64,000 nucleotides of DNA from Candidatus Nitrosopelagicus sp. Lineage in GTDB: Archaea > Thermoproteota > Nitrososphaeria > Nitrososphaerales > Nitrosopumilaceae. The notes under the pieces were generated by a model that saw nothing but the letters and a program-made list of their open reading frames with translations, was not told where the DNA came from and searched no databases. The stretch lies in assembly GCA_028345965.1 (NCBI GenBank), contig JAOMEP010000003.1, positions 1 through 64,000 on the forward strand. The letters run 5' to 3'. Position numbers and translations under genes: made by a program. Below are positions 38,112 through 48,453 of the stretch, piece after piece (the stretch's first letter is position 1; every line of letters begins with the position of its first letter).

Positions 38112-39161
38112 CTAAGGATTAATTACCGCTCGTCCCAAAATTTTTCTATTTTTTAGATCATCTAAAGCACCAGTTGCTTCATCCAAAGTATAATGTTTTG
38201 ATACAATTGGATTGATGACGCCTTTTTTGGCAAGTTCAATTAATTCCACCATGTCTTTATAATTTCCAGTATAAGCACCCTGAATTATTATTGCTTTTAG
38301 TGGAACAGATACCAAAGGTAATTCTACAGAACCTCCAAATAAGCCAACTAGAATAATATTTCCACGTTTTCGAATTACAGATAAATCTAATTTTACAGTT
38401 GGAGGTGCATTTACAAAGTCAACAATACTGTCAACACCTTTTTCATTACATATTGACATAATTTTTTGTGATGCATCACTTTCTTTTGTATTAATTACAT
38501 GTGTTGCACCTAATTCTTTTGCTGTGTTTAATTTTTCATCATCTATGTCTGCACAAATTATAGTACACTTAGTCATATGACTTGCCAATTGTACTCCCAT
38601 CAGACCTAAACCACCCGCACCAACAATTAGAATCGATTCAGGATTATTCACTAATGCTTTTTTGATTGCAGTGTATGCAGTTAAACCAGAACATGCTAAG
38701 GATGATGCTGAATCAGGATTTACATCTCCAATATTTGCTAGAAATTTATAATCAGGAACAATAACTTTCTCTGCATATCCACCATCTTGAAAAACACCTA
38801 ATGATTTTGGTGTTTCACATAGATTTGTGTCACCTTTTTTACAAGTTGAGCAAGTATCACATCCAATCCAAGGATAAACTAGAACGGTATCACCAATTTG
38901 TACATCTTTTACAGAGTCGCCAATTTTTTCAATAGTGCCGACAACCTCATGACCAGGTGTTACAGGGAATTTTACACCTCTATCTGTGACTTTCATAAAT
39001 CCATCACCTGTATCATATCCACCTTCCCAAAGATGCAAATCACTATGACATACTCCTGTGGAGATTACTTTGAGTAGTACTTGCGTTCCAGTAGGGTCAG
39101 AAATTTCAACTTGATTTAGTTCAAGGGGCTTATCTGGCTCTATAATCCGTGCGGCTTTCAC
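38112..39161 (-). CDS. Zinc-dependent alcohol dehydrogenase
   Basis: GVCHSDLHLWEG, PGHEVVGTIEKIG, GCDTCSTCKKGDTNLC, GAGGLGLMGVQLA. Confidence 0.93.
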   Translation of the reverse strand: MKAARIIEPDKPLELNQVEISDPTGTQVLLKVISTGVCHSDLHLWEGGYDTGDGFMKVTDRGVKFPVTPGHEVVGTIEKIGDSVKDVQIGDTVLVYPWIGCDTCSTCKKGDTNLCETPKSLGVFQDGGYAEKVIVPDYKFLANIGDVNPDSASSLACSGLTAYTAIKKALVNNPESILIVGAGGLGLMGVQLASHMTKCTIICADIDDEKLNTAKELGATHVINTKESDASQKIMSICNEKGVDSIVDFVNAPPTVKLDLSVIRKRGNIILVGLFGGSVELPLVSVPLKAIIIQGAYTGNYKDMVELIELAKKGVINPIVSKHYTLDEATGALDDLKNRKILGRAVINP

Positions 39162-39192
39162 AAAATGGATTTTTCATTTTATAATATAAGAG

Positions 39193-39924
39193 TTGACTGA
39201 TGATGAAAAGAAAATAGAGTCGATAGATATTATTCAATTAGAATGTGAGGAGTTTGTGAGTCAGGAAGAAACAAAATCACTTATTTCAAAAGTACCGATT
39301 AATGTATTATTTAATCCAGAAGGAATTCAAAAAAGAGACGTTTGGGACATAGATCTTATTCAGATTTTATCAATGTTATTAAAAATTCTAGAAAAGACAG
39401 ATAAGAAAGATCTCAGAGTAGCAGGAATGGCGGCGTTATCATCATCATTAATCTACAAATTAAAAGTGGAGAGTATTTTTGCATTACAAAAAGCAGCAAT
39501 GGAGAAGAAACCTCTACGTCAAAGAACTGACGTAGACATAGATATTCTCGAGTTTCCATATAGACATGAATCAACCTATCCTGTTAGTTTAGATGAATTA
39601 CTGGATTTGCTTGAAAACTTGATTGGGACAATTGCAAATCCAAGAGAACGAAAGGGCAATAAATTAAGATTTGAACCAATTGAACCACCAGATTTTAAGA
39701 AGATTTTCAATAATCTTGAGAACATTATAGGAGAGTATCAAGATTTAGTGTTAAGAAAACTTCAAGCAAATGGCTCACTTTTACTTGAAAAGATTGTGGA
39801 AGAGTTAGATACAACAGATTCTATTAGATGTTTTTTTGCAATCTTATTTTTGGCAAGAGATGAAAAAATTGACATCATGCAAGAAGAGGGAGAAGAGGAG
39901 ATTAGGATCACCCTAATCAAATAA
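39193..39924 (+). CDS. scpA: Segregation and condensation protein A
   Basis: VWDIDLIQILSMLLKI..., followed by scpB; TTG start. Confidence 0.85.
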   Translation: MTDDEKKIESIDIIQLECEEFVSQEETKSLISKVPINVLFNPEGIQKRDVWDIDLIQILSMLLKILEKTDKKDLRVAGMAALSSSLIYKLKVESIFALQKAAMEKKPLRQRTDVDIDILEFPYRHESTYPVSLDELLDLLENLIGTIANPRERKGNKLRFEPIEPPDFKKIFNNLENIIGEYQDLVLRKLQANGSLLLEKIVEELDTTDSIRCFFAILFLARDEKIDIMQEEGEEEIRITLIK

Positions 39925-39978
39925 TAATTTACAATTTGATCAACGATATGAAAAGGATGATTTTAAGTCAATTTCAAC

Positions 39979-40545
39979 ATGGAGATAATCATGGTTAAGG
40001 TTGATAATGAAAATGAAGCAACTGCACGAATAGAAGCTGCACTATATTCAGCTGGAAGACCACTAAGCATAGAAGATATTATCCGAGCGTCAGGAACAGA
40101 ATCAAGGGTAAAAACACTGAATTTACTAACAAAACTAATTCAAAAAACAAAATCATCATTCAAAGCAATTGAGATTACAAATTTACCAGATGGATCATAT
40201 GTCTTCCAACTAAAACCAGAGTACAGTTCAACAATTGGAAGAAAATATGCATCAAGACCAATGTTAGCCAGAGCAACCCAAAAAACATTATCCTACATTG
40301 CATATGAACAGCCAATTTCCAGTAAACAATTGGTAGAAGTTAGAGGAACAGGAGTTTACTCTCATTTGAAAGAATTAACCCAACTTGATTTTATAGAACA
40401 TCAGACTGTTGGAAGATACAAAATTTTTACAACAACTGAGAAATTTAAGAAATATTTCGGTATTCAAGGTGACGACGATACATTAAGACAAAAATTATTC
40501 AAAAAAGTACGTACCCGAAATACTATGCCTGGTACAGTAAATTAG
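39979..40545 (+). CDS. scpB: Segregation and condensation protein B
   Basis: ARIEAALYSAGRPLSIEDIIRASG... ATQKTLSYIAYEQPISSKQLVEVRG. Confidence 0.9.
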   Translation: MEIIMVKVDNENEATARIEAALYSAGRPLSIEDIIRASGTESRVKTLNLLTKLIQKTKSSFKAIEITNLPDGSYVFQLKPEYSSTIGRKYASRPMLARATQKTLSYIAYEQPISSKQLVEVRGTGVYSHLKELTQLDFIEHQTVGRYKIFTTTEKFKKYFGIQGDDDTLRQKLFKKVRTRNTMPGTVN

Positions 40546-40612
40546 AATTAATATACATAAAAATTCTCAAATCTTGCGTTTTGTATAAATTAGAGTAATT
40601 CAAAAACATTCC

Positions 40613-40996
40613 ATGAAGAAATCTGTAGAGAATCTTAAAACTAGTAAAATTACGGGAGGTCTAAGACATCCATTAAAAACTAGACAGAAATTTGAAACAG
40701 ATAGATATCCAAACGAAGCTGAGATGGGAGAAGAGCAACAAACCATAACAAGAAAAACTAGAGGAAACAATAGAAAAACCGGTTTAAAGATTGCAAGCTT
40801 TGTAAATTTGGTCATGGCAGATTCTAAAGTAAAAAAATCAAAGATTATCAAAGTTTTAGAAAATCAAACAAACAATGATTATCAAAGACGTGGAATTATT
40901 ACAAAAGGTGCAATTGTTGAAACAGAAGATGGAAAATGTAGAATTGTATCAAGACCAGGTCAAAGCGGAACAGTTAGCGGAATTTTAGTAAAGTAA
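40613..40996 (+). CDS. rps8e: Ribosomal protein S8e
   Basis: KITGGLRHPLKTRQKFETDRYPNEAEMG... YQRRGIITKGAIVETEDGKCRIVSRPGQSGTVSGIL. Confidence 0.95.
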   Translation: MKKSVENLKTSKITGGLRHPLKTRQKFETDRYPNEAEMGEEQQTITRKTRGNNRKTGLKIASFVNLVMADSKVKKSKIIKVLENQTNNDYQRRGIITKGAIVETEDGKCRIVSRPGQSGTVSGILVK

Positions 40997-41000
40997 AGAT

Positions 41001-41303
41001 ATGAAAGATTACGAACATGTCGTAATCTGGCTTGATTATTTTAACAAGACATTACCACGTAACAAAGGCAGAAGATTATCAAAAGAGAAATGTGTGTTTG
41101 ACCCATCATTAAAAGAATTAATTGATGCATCAAATGCTGCAGGTTTGCAACCAAATGAGACTGAAGAACAAGTAAGATTTCCAAAAAGACCATATGTTAG
41201 ATCAGGTTACATCGTTCTACCAAAAACAGAAAAAAAGACAACAATACTTGAGAAAATTTCTCAAAAATTAGTTTCTAAAAGAGCAAAACAATCAAAGAAG
41301 TAA
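41001..41303 (+). CDS. srp19: Signal recognition particle 19 kDa protein
   Basis: HVVIWLDYFNKTLPRNKGRRLSKEKCV. Confidence 0.9.
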   Translation: MKDYEHVVIWLDYFNKTLPRNKGRRLSKEKCVFDPSLKELIDASNAAGLQPNETEEQVRFPKRPYVRSGYIVLPKTEKKTTILEKISQKLVSKRAKQSKK

Positions 41304-41373
41304 CGAAAATAGCTACAAACTAAAGTTTTGTTGACAGAACCCAATGAAAACTATCAAAACGTATGAATTGTAA

Positions 41374-41637
41374 TTGCAGGAGGTAGGTGAAGTTATGCAC
41401 TTAGCCAATAGTGGCAGAGTCATTGTACGACTCAACTCAGAGGTACCTGAAGGTCAAATTCTTTGCGATAGCAATAGTCAAAAAATTGCAAAAGTTACAG
41501 AATTAATTGGGCCAGTATCAAGTCCCTTTGCGTCAGCCATACCACTAACAAATAACTTGAGAAAAATTAGTGGAAAGAAAGTTTTTGCGCTTGATCAAGC
41601 TCCTGCAAAGAAAAAAAGCAGGAGAAAATATAGATGA
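41374..41637 (+). CDS. gar1: H/ACA RNP protein Gar1
   Basis: GEVMHLANSGRVIVRL...KVTELIGPVSSPFASAIPL; TTG start. Confidence 0.88.
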   Translation: MQEVGEVMHLANSGRVIVRLNSEVPEGQILCDSNSQKIAKVTELIGPVSSPFASAIPLTNNLRKISGKKVFALDQAPAKKKSRRKYR

Positions 41638-42596
41638 GTACAATAGAAATACAATCTTGCTGCAATGAATGTAAATCTCCAGTAGTAGATGACATTCATA
41701 ATGGCGAGAGAATTTGTTCCGGATGCGGCATTGTCGTTGATGAACAAATGGCTGATATGGGTCCAGAAACAAAAACATCAAATCTCGAAGATAAAATGAG
41801 ATTAGCAAGAGCAACTGGACAAACAACACTTGCACAGCATGATATGGGAATTGCTACAGATATATCAATTTCATCCACAGATTTTAGTGGAAAAAAACTA
41901 TCAAGTACAGTTTCCAATCAGATGCAAAATCTAAGAAAATGGCAACAAAGAGTTCGTGTTACATCTCCACGTGAAAGAAGACTAACTAACGTTTTAGGAA
42001 AAATTTCTGAAACCTGTGTTAGTTGTAGTCTTCCAAAGAATGTGGTTGAGACGGCATCCATGATTTATCGTGGCCTAGATGGAAAAAATATCGAGGTAAA
42101 AGGTAAGTCAGTCATTAGCATTACTGTCGCAGTAGTGTATATGGCATGCAAACAATGCGGAATAGTCAGATCATTAGATGAAATTTGTAAAAATGTTTGT
42201 GCGCCAAAAGATGTAAAAGCAAAAACAAAGTTAGCTGCAAAATACTACAGAAATCTTGTTTTAGAGATAGGAAATGTTGTAACTCCAGTAGTTACCATGG
42301 ATAAATATATCTCAAAGATCGCAAATCTAACCAGAACAGATGTAAGAGTTGAGCGACTTGCTTTAGAGATTGCTGAAAAAACAGAAACAAAAAGTATCAC
42401 AGATGGTAAGGCTCCAAATGGAATAGCCTCAGCATATCTGTACGTATCTTCAGTTTTGTTAGGACAAAATGTTCTACAAAGAGATGTGTCTTCAGTTTCT
42501 GGCATCACAGAAGTAACAATCAGAAATAGAGTCAAAGAGATTCTTTCAACACATAAGATGACTTTGACATTAAGACCTATTTTAGCCAAAAAATAA
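41634..42596 (+). CDS. tfb: Transcription initiation factor IIB (TFB)
   Basis: Zn ribbon CCNECKSPVVDDIHNGERICSGCGIVVDEQ and cyclin repeats. Confidence 0.96.
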   Translation: MSTIEIQSCCNECKSPVVDDIHNGERICSGCGIVVDEQMADMGPETKTSNLEDKMRLARATGQTTLAQHDMGIATDISISSTDFSGKKLSSTVSNQMQNLRKWQQRVRVTSPRERRLTNVLGKISETCVSCSLPKNVVETASMIYRGLDGKNIEVKGKSVISITVAVVYMACKQCGIVRSLDEICKNVCAPKDVKAKTKLAAKYYRNLVLEIGNVVTPVVTMDKYISKIANLTRTDVRVERLALEIAEKTETKSITDGKAPNGIASAYLYVSSVLLGQNVLQRDVSSVSGITEVTIRNRVKEILSTHKMTLTLRPILAKK

Positions 42597-42678
42597 TCCC
42601 CCCCTTTTCTTATTTATTTTACATTAGGATTAGCTAAAATTCGTCGAGATTATATACGAAGTTCAAAAAATATACTCA

Positions 42679-43449
42679 ATGGCAGTACTTGAAATAAAGG
42701 ATTTACATGTAAAAAGAGAAGGAAAAGAGATTCTCAAAGGAGTAAATTTGAAGACAGGTCCAGGAGAGGTCCACGCAATTATGGGACCTAATGGTTCTGG
42801 CAAAAGCACGTTATCTTATACGCTTTTGGCACATCCAAAATACGAGGTTACAAAAGGAGACATACTTTTGGACGGAGAAAGTATTTTAGAATTAACAGCT
42901 GATGAGAGAGCAAAAAAAGGATTGTTTTTAGGATTTCAATATCCAACAGAAGTTTCGGGTGTAGGCTTTTCACATTTTCTTAGAACATCTTATAATGCAT
43001 TAAGCAAAGCGATGAAAGGAGAAGATAGAGAAGTTTTCATTACAGTAAGAGAATTTCAAAATTATCTCAAAGAAAATATTAATTCTGTGGGATTAAAAGA
43101 AGAATTTCTTTCAAGGTATTTGAATGAAGGTTTTTCAGGAGGAGAGAAAAAACGTGCAGAAGTATTACAAATGGCAGTACTAAAACCAAAAATTTCAATT
43201 TTAGACGAACCAGATTCTGGATTAGATATTGATGCAGTGCAATCAGTTGCAAAAGCAATTAGTCAAGTATCTGATAAAGACTCAACAACAATTGTAATCA
43301 CACATTATGCAAGAATTCTAAATTTCTTAGACAGATTAGACCACGTACATGTATTTGCAGATGGTAGAGTTTTGAAAAGTGGTGACGCATCACTTGCACA
43401 AGAACTTGAAAAACGTGGTTATGATTGGGTTTTAGAAGAAGCCAAGTAA
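42679..43449 (+). CDS. sufC: Fe-S assembly ATPase SufC
   Basis: GPNGSGKSTLSYTLLAHPKYEVTKGDILLDGESI, FSGGEKKRAEVLQM, LDEPDSGLDIDA. Confidence 0.95.
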   Translation: MAVLEIKDLHVKREGKEILKGVNLKTGPGEVHAIMGPNGSGKSTLSYTLLAHPKYEVTKGDILLDGESILELTADERAKKGLFLGFQYPTEVSGVGFSHFLRTSYNALSKAMKGEDREVFITVREFQNYLKENINSVGLKEEFLSRYLNEGFSGGEKKRAEVLQMAVLKPKISILDEPDSGLDIDAVQSVAKAISQVSDKDSTTIVITHYARILNFLDRLDHVHVFADGRVLKSGDASLAQELEKRGYDWVLEEAK

Positions 43450-43488
43450 TAGAATTAAAAATTATTTTAAATATTAGTCAAGAAATGA

Positions 43489-44169
43489 ATGAATATGTCT
43501 GAAGAAAATAAAAGATATTATTTTAATTTTTCATTTTTTAAAATAGATCCAAAATGGAGATGGATGGCAGATTTAGCAAAAGAAGAATCAGCAAAAGAAT
43601 TAGAAAATATTTTAGAAAATGCTCCAGTAAAAACTAGGACATATTCAACATTAGGGTTAAGAGATGATGCAGATTTTTTAATCTGGTTCATGTCTGAATC
43701 AATAGAAGATATTCAAGAAACAATTTCAAAAATATATCTGACAGTAGTTGGAAAATATATCATACCATCTATAGTATATTTTTCATCAACACGTCCATCA
43801 ATATATGCACAAACAGATAGAATTCATTCATTTGTAGGAGGGTTAGAGGCAAAAAAATATGCAGTTGTCTATCCTTTCTTGAAAACAAGAGAATGGTATC
43901 TTCTTCCACTTGAACAACGTAAAGCAATGATGGATGAACATATTAAAGTCAGTCAAAAATATCCGCAAGTTGAACTAAACACAACATATTCCTTCGGTAT
44001 ACATGACCAAGATTTCATGTTAGCATTTGAATCAGATGATCTAAATATTTTCCAAGACATGATTATGGAACTTAGAGGTACCAAAGTTTCAGCATTTGTC
44101 AAAGAAGATACTCCTATGATAGTCTGTGTGAAAAAAGATATAGTTCCTATAATTACGAGTCTTGGATGA
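43489..44169 (+). CDS. Chlorite dismutase/HemQ-family protein
   Basis: YFNFSFFKIDPKWR, AVVYPFLKTREWYLLPLEQRKAMMDEHIKV, TTYSFGIHDQDFMLAFESD. Confidence 0.9.
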   Translation: MNMSEENKRYYFNFSFFKIDPKWRWMADLAKEESAKELENILENAPVKTRTYSTLGLRDDADFLIWFMSESIEDIQETISKIYLTVVGKYIIPSIVYFSSTRPSIYAQTDRIHSFVGGLEAKKYAVVYPFLKTREWYLLPLEQRKAMMDEHIKVSQKYPQVELNTTYSFGIHDQDFMLAFESDDLNIFQDMIMELRGTKVSAFVKEDTPMIVCVKKDIVPIITSLG

Positions 44170-44714
44170 TGGAGGGATTAAAAGAATGGGCTACGGTTGT
44201 AAAGGCTCTAGAACAAGGAAAACAAACTGTAATTTTGAGAAAAGGTGGTATTCTAGAAACTGCATCAGGATTTAATGTTGAATCAAAAAAATTTTTTTTA
44301 TTTCCAACATGGGAACATCAAGAAACAAAACATGTGAAACCTGAATTTCATGATTTTTTAAATCAAGTATTAAATAAAAAACCAGATGAAGGATTTAACA
44401 AAATTTCATCATATGCAGAAGTGTTGTTTGAAAAAGATATAGAATCAGATGATATGATTAATGCATTATCATCATTTCATGTATGGAGTGATTCATATAT
44501 TCAAGAAAGAAGGAATTGGAAACCAGAAAAAACAATGAAGGCCGTATTCTTAAAGACAATAAAAATTCCAGAATTTAATTTGCCGTTAAAATCAGAGTTT
44601 TCTGGATGCAAATCCTGGATAGAATTAAATTCTAATTTTCAAGAAGGTGAATCAGCTTTGAAAGATAATGAAATTGAAGAAAAATTAAAAGAATTCAAGG
44701 AGATTGTTAAATGA
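44166..44714 (+). CDS. DUF1802 family protein
   Basis: KEWATVVKALEQGKQTVILRKGGILE...FLFPTWEHQ. Confidence 0.8.
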   Translation: MMEGLKEWATVVKALEQGKQTVILRKGGILETASGFNVESKKFFLFPTWEHQETKHVKPEFHDFLNQVLNKKPDEGFNKISSYAEVLFEKDIESDDMINALSSFHVWSDSYIQERRNWKPEKTMKAVFLKTIKIPEFNLPLKSEFSGCKSWIELNSNFQEGESALKDNEIEEKLKEFKEIVK

Positions 44715-45715
44715 AATATAAAAAATTAGGAAAAAGTGGAATTGAAGTTTCAGAGATTGGTTTTGGAGCATGGACTATTGCATTGAATTGGTGGGGAAAA
44801 GAAATTGATGAAGATGAAGCTAAAAGAATGTTGAAAAAAGCATATGATTGTGGAATAAATTTCTTTGAAACAGGAGATATGTATGGGAAAGGTAAGAGTG
44901 AACGATTGATTGGGGAAGCTTTCAAAGATATGAGAAACGAGGTTATAATTTCAACTAAATATGGTTATGATTTTGAACAAGTTAAACAAATTGGACATAC
45001 AGAATTACCACAACAGTTTGATGATGAATTTACACGTAAGGCATTAAAAAATAGCTTGGATAGATTGAAGACAGACTATGTTGACATGTATGGATTGCAT
45101 AATCCAAAGATGCATCATATCAAAGATGATTCTATTTTCAATACATTAGATAGTTTAATTGATGAAGAAAAGATCAGAACATATCAAGTTGCTTTAGGAC
45201 CTGCAATAGGTTGGACAGCAGAGGGGTTAGAATCAATGAAAAGAAAGAATGTAACTGCAGTCCAAACCGTATTCAATATTTTAGAACAAACACCAGGAAA
45301 TGAATTATTGAATTCAGGTATACAAAATGATGTAGGAATTCTAGTTCGAGTTCCAGATGCATCAGGTATTTTAACGGGAAAAGTAAATGCAGATACAAAA
45401 ATTGATGAAAAGGATCATCGTTCAGTAAGAAAAGGAGAATGGATTAAGGCTTCGTTGAAAAAGGTAGAAGAATTAAAACCAATTGCAGATAGAAATGGAT
45501 TAAGCATTAAAGAGTTAGCCATTAAATTCATCTTATCAAAACAAGGAATTTCATCGGTTTTTCCAACAGTAATTAGTGAAGAAGAGATTCAAACATTTTC
45601 AGATATGGCAAATGGAAAATATCTAAATGATTCAGATATGAAAGAAATTGACCAACTATACACACAATGGTGGTCAGAAAATCCATACGAATTGAAAGCT
45701 ACCCAGGTTGCATAG
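44711..45715 (+). CDS. Aldo/keto reductase
   Basis: KYKKLGKSGIEVSEIGFGAW..., INFFETGDMYGKGKSE. Confidence 0.93.
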   Translation: MKYKKLGKSGIEVSEIGFGAWTIALNWWGKEIDEDEAKRMLKKAYDCGINFFETGDMYGKGKSERLIGEAFKDMRNEVIISTKYGYDFEQVKQIGHTELPQQFDDEFTRKALKNSLDRLKTDYVDMYGLHNPKMHHIKDDSIFNTLDSLIDEEKIRTYQVALGPAIGWTAEGLESMKRKNVTAVQTVFNILEQTPGNELLNSGIQNDVGILVRVPDASGILTGKVNADTKIDEKDHRSVRKGEWIKASLKKVEELKPIADRNGLSIKELAIKFILSKQGISSVFPTVISEEEIQTFSDMANGKYLNDSDMKEIDQLYTQWWSENPYELKATQVA

Positions 45716-45775
45716 TAGAGGATATTCACGAATCAATTCTTATTAAGATTTAATTGTAGATAATAGAACATTTCT

Positions 45776-47899
45776 ATGATGAGCTCACATTCAGTTTTAG
45801 TTTTTTCATTACTATTGGTTTCATCAATTATTTTTGTATCAAATTTTGGGACTAGTTTTGCGGATGAAGTCATTGGTACTAGTACAGGTTTTGAGGATTC
45901 AACCATACTTGAATTAAAAAACAGTAGAGGAAATACCGCAAATATAGATACAGTGAGGATTTGGTTGAGTGGCGATAATGAATTCAAATCATTTAAAACT
46001 GAAGAAGGATGGATTGGCAAAAATACACCTCAAGGAGTAATTATCTTTACATCTCAAAATGAAATAAATCCAGGTCAGTCTGTAAAATTTGGAATTAAAA
46101 CTACAGAAAATAACCCAGTGGTGAATTGGAAGGCAGTAGATTCAAGTGGAGAAGTAATTAGTTCTGCAAGTACAACAGTTACAAGTTCAGAAATATCTCA
46201 AAATAAACCAGAATTAAATCAACCAAAAATTGTTACAATAAAAGAAAGTTCAAGCTTTAGATTTATTCCAGAAAGACCAGCATCAAATTCTGATTTTAGA
46301 GTAGTAGGTGAACAATTTGTTCCAAATCAATCACTTGATTTCTATATTTCAAATGAATTACACAAGTCAGTCAAAGTTGATGAAAATGGAAGAATACTAT
46401 TTACAGCTAATCTGCCAGTTATTATGAATGATGAAAGAACGGAATTTGTGTTACGAGATTCTGGTGGAAATGAAAAAAATCTAAGTATTAGAATTCCACA
46501 ATTAGAAAATAGAGAAATTCCAGATGTGATAAAATTATCACTTGGTAATACCCCACAAGACATCAAACGAGGAGATATACTAACACTTGAAGGAATGGCA
46601 ACACCAAATACGACAGTGACAATTACATTAAAAGATGTAAATGGAGATATTCTTGGAATAGATACTATTCAAGTAGGTTTTGATGGTAAATGGACATATG
46701 ATAATTTATTTTCGCCAAACTTAGATTTGGGAATAGTTTCTATCGAGATTGAGGATGGTAAAACTAAAGCATTAAGAAATATCAATGTGATCAGTGCAAA
46801 ATTAATCAATATATCAAGTACAGAAACAAGTATTGATGCAGGAAATACAATTATGTTTGAAGGAATTGTAATTCCAGAACAAGAAATGTCAGTAATTATT
46901 GAAGATGCAATAGGTACCGAGATTTTCTCCAGAACAGTATCTGTCGGAGAAACAGGTATTGTGAATTTTAATGTTGAAATACCAAGAGGGTCAGTTGAAG
47001 GGACGTATATTTTATCAGCATTTCAAGGAAATGAGTCAGGAATTTCAACTTTCGGCGTAGGACAAGAACCTGAACCAATTTTAATTGTCAGGCCAACGAA
47101 ATTGAATTTTTCAGCAAGTGAAATTATTAATATTGAAATTCAAGGTTCAGCAAATGCACAAGTTTCAATAATTTTAATTGATTCTGCAGATAGAGAGAAA
47201 ATTTCAGATACATTGAATTTAGGACCGGATGGAAAAGAGATATACAAAATTAATTCAACTGATTTACCTACAGGAGCTTATACACTAAATGCAAAGAGAG
47301 GTGAAAGTTCAGGCTCAGCGGTATTCACCTTAGGATTAACTACAGGTTCAGGTGCAATTTCAATTCAAACAACCAGAGATGAATACAAACAAGGAGAGCA
47401 AATATTAATTCTCGGCAATACTGGTGCAATCAATGTATTACTAGATGTTACAATTACAGATTCAGAGGGAAAAGTCATTAAAAAAATTGAAACATTTTCA
47501 GATAGATTTGGAGTATTCAAAATAGATAATTTTAGAATTCCATTAGATGCCAAATTAGGAACTTGGACTGTCAATGCAAAAAGTGGAGGGAATTTTAAAG
47601 ATACAGTATTTTCTGTTTCTGGAGAAAATAAAGAATTAGTAATTTTAGTAGATAAAACAAATTATGACAAAAATGAATTAATGAATATTTCAGGATCTGG
47701 AGCAAGATTGTCAGCAACAGTTACAATTAAGATATTAGATTCAGAAGGAATAGAAATTTCAGAACTGAATATTACAGCAAAAAGTAATGGCAATTATCTA
47801 ACAATATGGCAGATTCCAGCAGATATAGAAAGCGGAGATTATGAAATGACCGCAGATGATGGAGCGTCTAATACATCTACAAAATTCACCATAAATTGA
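45776..47899 (+). CDS. Large secreted protein with repeated Ig-like beta domains
   Basis: Signal peptide; repeated KRGDILTLEG...TVTITLKD..G, DAGNTIMFEG, YKQGEQILILG, YDKNELMNISG units. Confidence 0.8.
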   Translation: MMSSHSVLVFSLLLVSSIIFVSNFGTSFADEVIGTSTGFEDSTILELKNSRGNTANIDTVRIWLSGDNEFKSFKTEEGWIGKNTPQGVIIFTSQNEINPGQSVKFGIKTTENNPVVNWKAVDSSGEVISSASTTVTSSEISQNKPELNQPKIVTIKESSSFRFIPERPASNSDFRVVGEQFVPNQSLDFYISNELHKSVKVDENGRILFTANLPVIMNDERTEFVLRDSGGNEKNLSIRIPQLENREIPDVIKLSLGNTPQDIKRGDILTLEGMATPNTTVTITLKDVNGDILGIDTIQVGFDGKWTYDNLFSPNLDLGIVSIEIEDGKTKALRNINVISAKLINISSTETSIDAGNTIMFEGIVIPEQEMSVIIEDAIGTEIFSRTVSVGETGIVNFNVEIPRGSVEGTYILSAFQGNESGISTFGVGQEPEPILIVRPTKLNFSASEIINIEIQGSANAQVSIILIDSADREKISDTLNLGPDGKEIYKINSTDLPTGAYTLNAKRGESSGSAVFTLGLTTGSGAISIQTTRDEYKQGEQILILGNTGAINVLLDVTITDSEGKVIKKIETFSDRFGVFKIDNFRIPLDAKLGTWTVNAKSGGNFKDTVFSVSGENKELVILVDKTNYDKNELMNISGSGARLSATVTIKILDSEGIEISELNITAKSNGNYLTIWQIPADIESGDYEMTADDGASNTSTKFTIN

Positions 47900-47940
47900 T
47901 CAACTAACGGTTTTTATTTCTCAAATTTTCGTCTAAACTT

Positions 47941-48453
47941 ATGAATCTAAAAGATAAGATTACAGATTATCCAAATTTTCCTAAAAAAGGAATTTTGTTT
48001 AGAGACTTTTCACCAATCTTAGGCGACCCATCAGCACTATCATTTATGGTAGAAGAATTTTCAAAGAAATTTCATCCTAACGATGTAGATGTTTTTGCAG
48101 GAATTGAGTCTAGAGGATTCATTATAGCGTGTGCATTAGCACTAAAATACAACAAAGGAATGATTCTTGTACGAAAGGCAGGAAAATTACCTGGAAAAGT
48201 TGTTAAGACGTCATATACGCTAGAGTATGGCAAAGCAACATTGGAAATACAGAAAGATGTTATACAAGAGGGACAACGAGTTTTAATTTGCGATGATTTA
48301 CTTGCAACTGGTGGAACTGCTAAAGCAGCAGCAAAATTAATTGAGAAGATTGGTGGTACAATAGTAGGATTTGCATTCATTATAGAATTACTTGAATTAA
48401 ACGGACGAGAAAAAATTAAAGAATATAGATCAGAATCATTGGTGGAATACTAA
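47941..48453 (+). CDS. apt: Adenine phosphoribosyltransferase
   Basis: [41 protein letters not shown]. Confidence 0.95.
   Translation: MNLKDKITDYPNFPKKGILFRDFSPILGDPSALSFMVEEFSKKFHPNDVDVFAGIESRGFIIACALALKYNKGMILVRKAGKLPGKVVKTSYTLEYGKATLEIQKDVIQEGQRVLICDDLLATGGTAKAAAKLIEKIGGTIVGFAFIIELLELNGREKIKEYRSESLVEY

Noticed and set aside
41545-41835. 96-aa minus-strand ORF, and similar antisense ORFs within TFB, exosome, NAD kinase and leuC genes
   Set aside because: Antisense shadows of strongly supported coding genes
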